Shown: positions 50,296 through 59,000 of the stretch, in pieces | Position numbering within the stretch: position 1 is the first letter of the stretch | Layout of the letters: every line of letters begins with the position of its first letter | DNA from: Nocardia asteroides | GTDB taxonomy: Bacteria > Actinomycetota > Actinomycetes > Mycobacteriales > Mycobacteriaceae | Assembly (NCBI RefSeq): GCF_900637185.1 | Contig: NZ_LR134352.1 | Location: forward strand, 6,376,001 to 6,440,000 | Length of the DNA stretch: 64,000 nucleotides | Direction: 5' to 3' | Position numbers and translations under genes: made by a program | The notes under the pieces: model-generated | What the model saw: the letters and a program-made list of their open reading frames with translations, nothing else | What the model was told of the DNA's origin: nothing | The model's database searches: none

Positions 50296-50308
50296 TTTCA
50301 GACTGAAA
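50296..50308. promoter_or_regulatory. Inverted repeat TTTCAG-A-CTGAAA (possible operator)
   Basis: A perfect 6+6 palindrome with one central base, standing in AT-rich DNA. Size and symmetry suit a dimeric regulator, but no regulator with an intact DNA-binding domain is adjacent. Confidence 0.35.
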
Positions 50309-50547
50309 GATTGTTTTGTTATCCGAATGCGACCTTTTGTAAAACCGACCATACGGCTTGAATAGCGCACATTCCCCCGCATTCGGCGCCCCGACGGCCC
50401 GATTTCGCAGTTCTAGTCGATGGTACAAGTATGCGCAGGTCACGGCCGCTCCCTGTGGGCGACGGCACAGTGGCACCCGGCGAAACGGACACAACACAGT
50501 GCGTGTCGGATCCGCGAACTCCCTCCCCGGCGCGCCGGTGGCGTCGA

Positions 50548-50553
50548 TAACCT
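50548..50553 (+). promoter_or_regulatory. -10 element TAACCT of a leaderless promoter
   Basis: TAACCT ends exactly six bases before GTG 50560 of the tyrosine-phosphatase gene; no ribosome-binding site is present. Confidence 0.5.
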
Positions 50554-50559
50554 GGTCAA

Positions 50560-51303
50560 GTGACTCTCTCGCCTCCTGCCGACCAGTTCGCCCTCAGCGG
50601 CACCTTCAATTTCCGCGATGTGGGCGGGCTCCGTACCGCCGACGGTACGACGACGCGCCCCGGCGTGCTGCTGCGCTCGGCCCAGCTGAGCGGCCTCGAC
50701 GCGAAGGGCCACGACACGCTGCGCGGCCTGGGCGTCACCGACGTGCACGACCTGCGCGGCCTGGGGGAGATCGACCACATCGGCCACGACGTGCTCCCCG
50801 CGGGCGTGCGGCTGCACATCACGCCGTTCGACTCGCGGATGGAGCAGGCGCCCCCGCACGAGGCGCAGACCGTCTCGGCGCGGGCGCACATGCTCGAGGT
50901 CTACCGGCAGTTCCCGGTGATGCCGGAGGCGCACGCCGCGATCACCCGGCTGGCCGGCTCCGTCGTCGCTGGCGAGGGCGCCGCGCTGGTGCACTGCGCC
51001 GCGGGCAAGGACCGCACCGGCTGGGCGGTGGCCACCCTGCTGCGCGCGGTCGGCGTCACCGAGGACGACGTCTACGCCGACTACCTGGCCAGCAATGCCG
51101 CCGTCGCGCCGCTGCGCGTGCTGCTCGAACCCAAGATCGGCAACGGCGCCGCGCTGTCCGACGACCTGCTCGGCGTGCACGAGGAGTACCTGCGCACCGC
51201 CGACGCCACCGTCGCCGACGCCTACGGCGACACCGAGGGCTACCTGGCCGCCATCGGCCTGACCGGCGAGCTACGCACGCAGCTGCGCGCCCGGCTGCTG
51301 TGA
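50560..51303 (+). CDS. PtpB-like tyrosine/dual-specificity phosphatase
   Basis: A 247-residue phosphatase of the PtpB (triple-specificity) family. NFRDVGGLRTADG is the diagnostic N-terminal motif and HCAAGKDRTG is the P-loop with the nucleophilic cysteine and the extra Lys/Asp of this family. In pathogenic mycobacteria PtpB is secreted and dephosphorylates phosphoinositides and phosphotyrosine in the host; no signal peptide is visible here either, so location cannot be read. Start is GTG 50560, with a leaderless promoter. The stop is one base from that of the convergent adenylating-enzyme gene. Confidence 0.88.
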   Translation: MTLSPPADQFALSGTFNFRDVGGLRTADGTTTRPGVLLRSAQLSGLDAKGHDTLRGLGVTDVHDLRGLGEIDHIGHDVLPAGVRLHITPFDSRMEQAPPHEAQTVSARAHMLEVYRQFPVMPEAHAAITRLAGSVVAGEGAALVHCAAGKDRTGWAVATLLRAVGVTEDDVYADYLASNAAVAPLRVLLEPKIGNGAALSDDLLGVHEEYLRTADATVADAYGDTEGYLAAIGLTGELRTQLRARLL

Positions 51304-51304
51304 G

Positions 51305-52564
51305 CTAGAGCCCGCTGACGCGGCGCTGCCGCATCGGCAGCACCGCGCGGACCAGACCGTCGGCCTCGATGCTCACCAGATTGCCGGTGTGGAACCAGCT
51401 TCCGCTGAACCGGGCGGCCGAGGCGTCCGGGTCGTTCCAGTAGCGCCTGCTGACATTCGGTCCGCGGCACAGCAATTCGCCGCGGCCCGCGTCGGCATGC
51501 GGTCCGGCCAGCGCCAATTCCGTTCCGCCGAAGGCGAAGCCGAGGGTGGAGGTGGACTCGGTGCGGTCGGTGTCGTCGACCATCAGGCCGATGCCGCTGG
51601 TCTCCGTGGCGCCCCACACCGACCACTGCCTGGCGGCGGGGAAAGCCGCGCGCAGGGCCGCGGTCAGGCTGGCCGGTGCCGCGGCGGCGGCGCGTTCGGA
51701 GCGGTGACAGGCCTTGCTGATCCGCCGCACCCCGGCCCCGCCCCCGCGCGCGGCCAGCGCGGGCAGCAGGCCGGCGAACAGGCGCGGCGTGCCCGAGACC
51801 GTGTCGATCCGCTCGGCGGTGAGCACGTCGGCCAGATCGCGCGCGCCCGGCGCCAGCACCACGGTCCCGCCCACGGCGAAGGTGGGCAGCAGCTGGTCGA
51901 CACAGCCGCTGGCGTGGGCCAGCGGCAGCAGCACCAGGTTGCGCAGGCCGTCGGCGGGCAGGTCGAGGGCCCCGATCACCGACGACACGGCCGAGAGCAG
52001 GTTCTCGTTGCTCAGTTCCACGCCGGTGGGCACCGGTCGCCGGGCCGCGGTGCCGGTGTAGCAGAGCAGCGCCGGGTCGTCGAGTGCGGCGCCGTCGTCG
52101 ATGTAGGCGGCGCTGTCGGGCAGCGGACCGTCGGGGCCGAGCACGAAATCGGCACTGCTGTCGGCGATCACCCGCTCGGCGACCGCGGGCGGCAGCGAGT
52201 CCGGCACGAGCACCGGCACGGCGCCGGACAGCAACGCGCCGAGGAAGGCCTGCACCCACCGCGCGCTGGTCGGCATGTGCACCGCGACCCGGTCGCCGTA
52301 GCCGATGCCGTGGTCCTGCAGGCCGCCCGCGATCCGCGAGGCGCTGTGCCACAGCTCGCGATAGGTCAGCCGGGGGCCGCCGACCTCGACGACGGCCTCC
52401 CGGCCGGTGAACGAGTGCACGCGCAGATCGAGCAGTTCGGTGAGGGCCGGGCTGAGGTCGCCGTAGCGCAGCACGCCGTCGGAACCCCTGGTCAGCCGGC
52501 CGGCCGCACCCCCGGTGGGGAACTCGATGATGGTCGCGCCCGGTTCGTGCTCGCTCTGACCCAT
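51305..52564 (-). CDS. Truncated AMP-binding (acyl-CoA synthetase-like) enzyme
   Basis: A 419-residue member of the ANL adenylating superfamily, about 100 residues shorter than normal. LTYRELWHSASRIAGGLQ and RVAVHMPTSARWV are family features. The P-loop reads LLCYTGTAARRPVPTGVELS instead of YTSGTTGxPKG; WGATETSG is preserved; the ribose-binding aspartate in WFHTGD is replaced by asparagine (WFHTGNL). The C-terminal subdomain with the catalytic lysine is missing altogether; the protein ends a few residues after the hinge. Activity is therefore doubtful. ATG 52564 is preferred, with GGAGGT four bases upstream, over GTG 52576. The enoyl-CoA hydratase gene lies 82 bases upstream. Confidence 0.8.
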   Translation of the reverse strand: MGQSEHEPGATIIEFPTGGAAGRLTRGSDGVLRYGDLSPALTELLDLRVHSFTGREAVVEVGGPRLTYRELWHSASRIAGGLQDHGIGYGDRVAVHMPTSARWVQAFLGALLSGAVPVLVPDSLPPAVAERVIADSSADFVLGPDGPLPDSAAYIDDGAALDDPALLCYTGTAARRPVPTGVELSNENLLSAVSSVIGALDLPADGLRNLVLLPLAHASGCVDQLLPTFAVGGTVVLAPGARDLADVLTAERIDTVSGTPRLFAGLLPALAARGGGAGVRRISKACHRSERAAAAAPASLTAALRAAFPAARQWSVWGATETSGIGLMVDDTDRTESTSTLGFAFGGTELALAGPHADAGRGELLCRGPNVSRRYWNDPDASAARFSGSWFHTGNLVSIEADGLVRAVLPMRQRRVSGL

Positions 52565-52646
52565 CCGGACCTCCACGTACGTCGATGCAGCACCGCACCT
52601 GTGACTATATGACGTGGATCACATCGTTGTCAGGCACTCGGCGGGG

Positions 52647-53441
52647 TCATTCGCCGCGGTAGGTCGCCTTGCCCGGCCCGATCTCCAGGAAGCTGCGCAC
52701 CGCGCCGCGCAGATCGGCGGTGGCGAACAGCTCGCCCGAGACCGCGGGGGTCACCGAATCCGCGTGTGCCACACCGCCGGAACGCCACGCCTCGATGATC
52801 TGCTTGGTGGCGCCGTGCGCGCGGGTCGGTCCCGCGGCCAGCCGGGCGACGAGCTCGCGGGCGGCGGTGTCGACGTCCTCGTGGACCGCGTTGACCACGC
52901 CCCACTCGGCCATCGTGGCGGCGTCGTAGAGGTCGCCGGTCATCACGAACTCGCGGGCGCGGCCCGATCCGGCGCGCTCGGCCAGGCGCTGCGGGCCGCC
53001 CATCGACGGGGTCAGCCCCACCACGGTCTCGACCAGGCCGAACTTGGCCTTGGGCGCGGCCAGGATGATGTCGCAGGCCAGCGAGACCTCGAAGGCCGCG
53101 GTGAGCGTGAGCCCGTGCGCGGCGAAGACCACCGGGCACGGCAGCGCCTCGATCGGATGGATGAGGTTCGCGAACAGGTCGCTCCACAGCCGGGCGCCCT
53201 CCTCGACGGTGAGCCCGTCGAAGATGTTGACGTCCACCCCGCCCGAGACGACCTTGCCCTCGGCCCGGATCAGCACCGCGCGCGGCGGCTGCTTGCCCAG
53301 CGCGGCGACGTCGGCGATCAGCGAGTCCATGAGCCGCCGGTCGAACAGGTTCAGCGGCGGATGATCGATGGTGATCGTCGCGATCTCGGCACCGGCGTCG
53401 GTGAAGTCGCGGATCAGGCGGGTGGGCTGCGTTGCGCTCAT
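52647..53441 (-). CDS. Enoyl-CoA hydratase/isomerase family protein
   Basis: A 264-residue crotonase-fold protein. ITIDHPPLNLFDRRLMDSL is the usual start; GKVVSGGVDV gives the first oxyanion loop; HGLTLTAAFEVSLACDI stands where G-x-A-x-G-G-G-x-E is expected, with glycines replaced, so the second oxyanion region is atypical. GLVETVVGLTPSMGGPQRL follows. It may hydrate, isomerise or hydrolyse an acyl-CoA; the precise reaction is uncertain. Start is ATG 53441 because TACGCT lies exactly six bases upstream (leaderless); 28 upstream codons are rejected. It probably works with the neighbouring adenylating-type protein. Confidence 0.85.
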   Translation of the reverse strand: MSATQPTRLIRDFTDAGAEIATITIDHPPLNLFDRRLMDSLIADVAALGKQPPRAVLIRAEGKVVSGGVDVNIFDGLTVEEGARLWSDLFANLIHPIEALPCPVVFAAHGLTLTAAFEVSLACDIILAAPKAKFGLVETVVGLTPSMGGPQRLAERAGSGRAREFVMTGDLYDAATMAEWGVVNAVHEDVDTAARELVARLAAGPTRAHGATKQIIEAWRSGGVAHADSVTPAVSGELFATADLRGAVRSFLEIGPGKATYRGE

Positions 53442-53447
53442 CCCGTC

Positions 53448-53453
53448 AGCGTA
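53448..53453 (-). promoter_or_regulatory. -10 element TACGCT of a leaderless promoter
   Basis: On the minus strand, TACGCT ends six bases before the ATG at 53441 of the enoyl-CoA hydratase-like gene. Confidence 0.5.
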
Positions 53454-53590
53454 GAACCGGGCGGGAACCCGGTGGAGATGGTGCCCACATCGTGGAACCG
53501 ACGCGGTGTCGGCACTCGTTGACATGATGAGTTGTCGGGGACCTCGGTGCCCTACAGTTCGTTTTGCCGGGCGAAGAGGAGGACGACGCC

Positions 53591-54310
53591 GTGTTCAACA
53601 AAGCGATCGAGAAGGCCGTGGTCGACGTGCTCGACACCGGATCCAAGCTGCAGGCGCCCGCCGTGCGCCGCTACGTCGCCTATCTACGTGAGCGTCATCC
53701 CGGCGAGAGTCCCGCCCAGCTCGTCGAACGACTGGAGAAGCAGTACCTGCTCGCCGTCACCGGCAGCGGCGCCGCGGTCGGCGCGACCGCGGCGGTGCCC
53801 GGCGTCGGCACCCTGGCCGCGCTCGGCGCGATCAGCGCGGAGACCGCGTTCTTCATGGAGGCCTCCGCGCTGTTCACCCTGGCCAGGGCCTATGTGCACG
53901 GCATCGAGCCGGAGGACAAGGAAGCCAGGCGCGCGCTGGTGCTGGCCGTCGTCCTCGGCGACGCGGGCATGGCCATCGTGCAGAAGGGCCTGGGCACCTC
54001 GTCCAAGAACTGGGCGGCCACGCTGGCCAACAAGGTGCCCGGCATGGCCTCGATCAACAACCGGCTGCTGCAGCAGTTCATCAAGCGCTTCATCACCAAG
54101 CGGGCCGCGCTGATGGCGGGCAAGATCCTGCCCGCGGGCATCGGCGCCGCCATCGGTGGCGCGGGTAACCGCGCGCTGGGCAAGGTGACGATCGACAACG
54201 CGCGCAAGGCTTTCGGGCCCGCGCCCGCGTTCTGGCCGAGCCCGCTGCACCCGGTGATCGACGCCGACCCGCTCCCCGCCATCGACTCGCCGTCGGCGAA
54301 GACGCAGTGA
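53591..54310 (+). CDS. Hydrophobic protein of unknown function, first gene of the ABC cluster
   Basis: A 239-residue protein that I do not recognise with confidence; the glycine/alanine-rich hydrophobic hairpin at ~50-100 (GSGAAVGATAAVPGVGTLAALG, FFMEASALFTLARAYV) recalls EcsC-type membrane-associated proteins. A second Gly/Ala-rich segment lies near 180 (GKILPAGIGAAIGGAGN). It may insert into or bind the membrane. Start is GTG 53591 with AGAGGAGG at 53575-53582; a -10-like TACAGT lies at 53553-53558. The stop overlaps the start of the ABC ATPase gene (GTGA), so it is coupled to the transporter and may be an accessory subunit. Confidence 0.7.
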   Translation: MFNKAIEKAVVDVLDTGSKLQAPAVRRYVAYLRERHPGESPAQLVERLEKQYLLAVTGSGAAVGATAAVPGVGTLAALGAISAETAFFMEASALFTLARAYVHGIEPEDKEARRALVLAVVLGDAGMAIVQKGLGTSSKNWAATLANKVPGMASINNRLLQQFIKRFITKRAALMAGKILPAGIGAAIGGAGNRALGKVTIDNARKAFGPAPAFWPSPLHPVIDADPLPAIDSPSAKTQ

Positions 54311-55278
54311 GCCGCGCCCACGGCGACGCCGTGCGGTTGCGCGGTGTCGGCAAGCAGTACGAGCTCGTCGGCGCCGTGCACGACATCGCGTTCGCGGTGC
54401 CGACCGGCTCGGTGACCGCGCTGGTGGGCCCGGCGGGTGCAGGCAAGTCGACCGTGCTGCGGATCGTCCTCGGTCTGCAGCAGCCGACCACCGGCACCGT
54501 CGAGCACGGGCTGCCGGGCACGGGTCCGGGCAGCGTCGGCGCGGTGCTCAACCCGCGGGGGCTGCATCCGGGACGCACGGTCCGCGAGCACCTGCGCTGT
54601 TATGCCCCGGTCGCCGGGGTGTCGCGGCGGCGGGTCGAGGCGGTCCTCGCGGACACCGGGCTGGCCGCTGTCACCGATACCGTTGTGGCCCAGCTGCATC
54701 CGGGTCAACAGACCCGGCTGGCGCTGGGCACCGCGCTGCTGGCCGATCCCCCGCTGCTCGTGCTCGACGATCCGTTCGCCGGTGCCGAGGGCCTCGACCG
54801 CGGCTGGCTGCACGAGGTACTGCGCGGGCACGTCGGCCGTGGCGGCACCGTGCTGCTGAGTTCGGACAAGCTCGCCGATGTGGTGGCCACCGCCGATCAG
54901 CTGGTCGTGCTGAGCGAGGGCGCGGTCGTCTGGCAGGGCACGCCCGCGCGGTTGCGGCGCGGTCATCCGGACCGGCTCGTCGTGGCCGCCTCGCCCTCGA
55001 TCGCGCTGGCCACCGCGCTGGCCGCGCGCGGTTTCACCGACGCGGTGATGCGTCCCGACGGCCGCCTGGCCGTCGCCGAGGCCGACGAGGCCACCATCCG
55101 CGCGGTCGCCGAGACCGCGCAGGTGCGCATCGGCAGCATCGTCGCCGATCCGATCCATCCCGATCGGGTGCTGGCCTCGCTTACCAAGCCCCGCGGCCAC
55201 CGGCCCGCCGTGCCCGCGCCGCCCGCGGGTGCGGCCACCTTCGCCCCGGCGCCGACCTCGTATGGGATGCCACGATGA
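54307..55278 (+). CDS. ABC transporter ATP-binding protein with altered catalytic motifs
   Basis: A 323-residue ATP-binding protein. Walker A GPAGAGKST (41-49) is normal. The signature reads LHPGQQTRLALG in place of LSGGQ; Walker B is LLVLDDPFAG with Asp for the catalytic glutamate; and the switch histidine is replaced in LLSSDKLADV. The last ~90 residues form an accessory domain and a Pro/Ala-rich tail. Three changes in one site suggest that it binds ATP but hydrolyses poorly. GTG 54307 overlaps the previous stop and the stop overlaps the next start (ATGA), so the three genes are tightly coupled; the permease that follows is its likely partner. Confidence 0.85.
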   Translation: MSRAHGDAVRLRGVGKQYELVGAVHDIAFAVPTGSVTALVGPAGAGKSTVLRIVLGLQQPTTGTVEHGLPGTGPGSVGAVLNPRGLHPGRTVREHLRCYAPVAGVSRRRVEAVLADTGLAAVTDTVVAQLHPGQQTRLALGTALLADPPLLVLDDPFAGAEGLDRGWLHEVLRGHVGRGGTVLLSSDKLADVVATADQLVVLSEGAVVWQGTPARLRRGHPDRLVVAASPSIALATALAARGFTDAVMRPDGRLAVAEADEATIRAVAETAQVRIGSIVADPIHPDRVLASLTKPRGHRPAVPAPPAGAATFAPAPTSYGMPR

Positions 55279-56057
55279 CCACTGTGCTGCCCGCCGATCT
55301 CGTTCCCGGCATCGAGTCCGAGGCACGCAAGGTGCTGGCCCTGCGCCCGACCCGGCTGCTACTGGCCGCCCCCGTCGCGCTGGCGCTGGTCGCCACGCTG
55401 ATCACCGCCGTCATGGCGGGTCCGGCGGATCCGGACGGCCAGCCGGTCACCGGCGCCGCGACCATCGGGCTCTATCTCGGCTCGGCCGCGGTGACGGTCG
55501 TGGCCGCGCTGCTCGGCATCGCCGCGACCGGCGGCGAGTACCGGCAGCGGACCATGGCGCTGACCGTGCTGTTCGCGCCGGATCGCGACCGGCTGGTCAC
55601 CGCGAAGTACGCGACCACCGCCGCGTTCGCCTTCCTGGTGGCGCTGGCCGCCGAAGTGGTGAGCGTGGTGGCGCTGCTGGCCGCCGCGCGCGGCAAGGCC
55701 GAATTCGGCTGGCGGCTGTTCGAGGTGCTCGGCGCCGGACTGCTGGTGGCGATGTGCTGGGCGGTGCTGGGAGCGGGCATCGGCCTGCTGCTGCGCACCG
55801 TGAGCGGCGCGGTGTGGCTGGTGCTGGGCTGGGCGTTCGTGCTCGAACCGCTGATCTGGATGGTGGCCAAGGGATTCGGCGCCGGTGGCTTCGCCGCCAT
55901 CCTGCCCGTCTCGGCGACCGTCGCCGGGGTCAGCGCCGGTTCCTTCGCCGACGCCGAGGTGTTCGCGCCGACGCCCGCCGCCCTGGTGGTGCTGTTGCTC
56001 TGGACCACCGCGATCGGTGCCGCGGGCTGGTGGGACCTGCGCCGGCGCGACCTGTAG
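55275..56057 (+). CDS. ABC-2 type transporter permease
   Basis: A 260-residue membrane protein with about six helices: LLLAAPVALALVATLITAVM, IGLYLGSAAVTVVAALLGIAA, FAFLVALAAEVVSVVALLAA, LLVAMCWAVLGAGIGLLLR, VWLVLGWAFVLEPLIWMV and AALVVLLLWTTAIGAAGWWD. The GGEYRQRTMALTVLFAPDRDR segment after the second helix is the usual cytosolic coupling loop of ABC-2 permeases. Start ATG 55275 overlaps the ATPase gene's stop. It ends five bases before the double-exporter gene. Substrate unknown. Confidence 0.85.
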   Translation: MTTVLPADLVPGIESEARKVLALRPTRLLLAAPVALALVATLITAVMAGPADPDGQPVTGAATIGLYLGSAAVTVVAALLGIAATGGEYRQRTMALTVLFAPDRDRLVTAKYATTAAFAFLVALAAEVVSVVALLAAARGKAEFGWRLFEVLGAGLLVAMCWAVLGAGIGLLLRTVSGAVWLVLGWAFVLEPLIWMVAKGFGAGGFAAILPVSATVAGVSAGSFADAEVFAPTPAALVVLLLWTTAIGAAGWWDLRRRDL

Positions 56058-56062
56058 GCCCG

Positions 56063-59000
56063 ATGGCGACCACCACACCGGGGTGGATCCGCAGACTGTG
56101 GCGGTTGAGCCTGCGGCATCCCCGCCTGCTCGCCGGCATCGGCGCCGCGGTCCTGGCCGGGGCCGTCGTCTCGATCGCGGCGCCGCTGGCCACCAAACGC
56201 GCCGTCGACGCCGCGGTCGCGGGCGACACCGCGGTCATCGGCAGCGCCGCCGCCCTGCTCGCGCTGCTCGCGGCGGGCCGGTTCGCCGCCACCTTCGCAC
56301 GCAGGCTCTGGGCGGGCAAGCTGTCGCTGGAAGTGCAGCACAGCCTGCGGGTCTCGCTGCTCGGCGCGCTGCAACGCCTCGACGGCGCGGGCCAGGACGC
56401 CATCCGCACCGGCCAGGTGGTGTCCCGCTCGATCACCGACCTGCAACTCGTGCAGGGCCTGCTGGCGATGGTGCCGTGGTCGGGCCTGGCCGTGCTGCAA
56501 TTCGTGCTGTCGGCGGTGGTAATGGTGTGGCTGAGCCCGCCGCTGGCCCTGGCCGCGCTGCTGGTGGCGCCCGCCATGGCGGTGGTGGTGCTGCGGCTGC
56601 GGCCCCGCCTGTACGCGGCGACCTGGTCGGCCCAGCAGCGGGCCGCCGATCTCGCCGAACACGTCGAGCAGACCGTCACCGGTGTGCGGGTGGTGAAGGG
56701 CTTCGGGCAGGAGGCCCGGATGGTCGACGTGCTCGAGGACCACAGCCGCCGCCTGTTCGCCGAGCGGCTGCGCGCGGCCAGGATCAACGCCAGGTTCGCG
56801 CCGGTGGTCTCGGCGCTGCCGCAGGCCGGGCTGGTCGCGGTGATCATCGTCGGCGGGGTGCTGGCCCGGCACGGCGCGATCGGCGTCGGCACCTTCCTCG
56901 CGTTCACCGCCTACCTGGCCACGATGACCTCGGCGGCCCGCACGATCACCTCGGTGATCATCATGGGCCAGCTCACCAAGGCCGCCGTCGACCGGGTGTT
57001 CCAGGTGATCGACGCCGCGCCGGTGCTGGTCGACCCGGACCGTCCCGCGGCGGTGCCAGAGGGCCCGCTCGGCCTCGAATTCGAGGGGGTGCGGTTCGGT
57101 TTCGACGCCGAACAGCCGGTGCTGCACGACCTCGACCTCACCGTGCGGCCGGGCGAGACAGTGGCCGTCATCGGGCCCGCCGGCTCGGGCAAGTCGACAC
57201 TGTCGCTGCTGCTGCCCCGTTTCTACGCGCCCGACGCGGGCCGGATCAACCTGGTCGGCACCGACGGCACCCGCGTGGACGTGGCCGACCTGCGCGCCGA
57301 GGACCTGCGCGGCGCGCTCGGCGTGGTCTTCGACGATCCCTTCCTGTTCTCCGACACCATCGCCGCCAATATCGCCCTCGGCCGGCCGGAGGCCACCGAC
57401 GCCGAGATCAGGGCCGCCGCGACGGCGGCCGCCGCGGACGACTTCATCACCGCGCTCCCCGACGGCTACGACACCGTGGTCGGCGAACGCGGGCTGACCC
57501 TGTCCGGCGGGCAGCGCCAGCGCGTCGCCCTGGCCAGGGTGCTGCTCACCCGCCCGCGCGTGCTCGTCCTCGACGACGCCACCTCCGCGGTCGACGCGGT
57601 GACCGAGGCGGAGATCTTCCGCAGGCTGCCCGACCCGGGCGGGCGCACCACGTTGATCCTGGCGCACCGCGAATCGACCCTGGCCCAGGCCGACCGCGTC
57701 ATCCGGCTGCCCGGGCCCGTCGGCTCGGTCGTCCCCACCGCGCCGACGTCGGCGAAGCATCTGCCCGAGAGCGGCAGACCCCGGTCGATGGCGGCGGCCT
57801 CGGCCGACCTCAGCGAGACACCGGAACTGCGCGCCGCCGTCGACGCGCTGCCCCCGGCCACCGAACAGCCCGGCCTGCCCGGCGACCTGCGCGCGCCCCA
57901 ACCCGGCTTCGGCCTGCGCGCGCTGCTGCGCCCGGTGCGCGGCCTGGTCGCCACGGTCATGCTGCTGCTGACCGCCGACGCGCTGATCGGCGTGGCCTTC
58001 CCACCGCTGGTCCGCTACGCCATCGACACCGGCGTCACGGCGGGTGACGGCACCGCGCTCGCCGTCGCGGGCGCGATCGGCATCGCCCTGGTGCTGGCCG
58101 GGCTGCTGGTGGGGGCCGCCGTCACCGTGCTCACCGCGCGCACCGGCGAACGGGTGCTGTTCGGCCTGCGGGTCCGCAGCTACGCCCAGTTGCAGCGCCT
58201 CGGGCTGGACTACTACGAGCGCGAACTGTCCGGCCGGATCATGACCAGGATGACCACCGACGTCGACGCCCTGTCGACGTTCCTGCAGACCGGCGTCGCC
58301 ACCGGCCTGGTCGGCCTGATCACCCTGGTCGGCGTCGCCGTCGGCCTGGTCTTCATCGATGCCGGGCTGGCCCTGGTGGTGCTGGGCACCGTGCCGCCGA
58401 TGCTGCTGGCCACGCTGGCCTTCCGCCGGGTGTCCTCGACCGCCTACACGGTCTCGCGTGAGCGGGTCTCGGTGGTCAACGCCGACTTCCAGGAGAACAT
58501 CGCCGGCCTGCGCGCGGTGCAGGCCGCGCGCAACGAGCCCAGCGCGGCCCGCCGCTTCGCCGAGTACTCGCACCGCTACCGCGACGCCCGCATGCGCGCC
58601 CAGCGCGCCATCGCGGCCTATTTCTCCTTCGGCCAGGCCTGGGCCGATCTGGCGCTGGCGGTGGTGGTCTACCTGGGCGCGAACGCGGTCGCCGAGGGCC
58701 GCACGACGACGGGCACCCTGGTCGCCTTCGTGCTGTACCTGGGCCTGCTGTTCGCGCCGATCCAGGAGCTGTCGCAGGTGTTCGACGGCTATCAGCAGGC
58801 CAGGGTGGGGCTGCGCCGGATCGGCGATCTGCTGCGCACCGAGTCGTCCATCGCGGCCGATCCGCCGGACGCGATCGCCGTCGACCGGCTCGACGGCGAG
58901 ATCGTCTTCGACGACGTCCACTTCCGCTACCCCGGCGCCAACGCCCCCGCGCTGGACGGCGTCTCCTTCACCGTGCCCGCGGGCCGGACCCTGGCACTCG

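Larger units (their letters stand above)
50159..50559 (+). other. AT-rich intergenic region with an inverted repeat
   Basis: About 400 bases between the HTH-less TetR-like gene and the phosphatase gene, clearly richer in A and T than the rest of the window, especially 50250-50360. It contains the perfect palindrome TTTCAG-A-CTGAAA at 50296-50308, a possible operator. Short frames here have no coding character. Its base composition suggests foreign or regulatory DNA. The phosphatase promoter lies at its right end. Confidence 0.5.

Noticed and set aside
50285..50497. 70-codon minus-strand frame in the AT-rich gap, considered as a lost HTH of the TetR-like gene
   Set aside because: No helix-turn-helix pattern, no ribosome site and wrong frame.
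55229..56062. N-terminal extension of the double exporter (278 codons)
   Set aside because: It overlaps the permease gene in another frame and is arginine/glycine-rich; ATG 56063 gives the normal exporter length.
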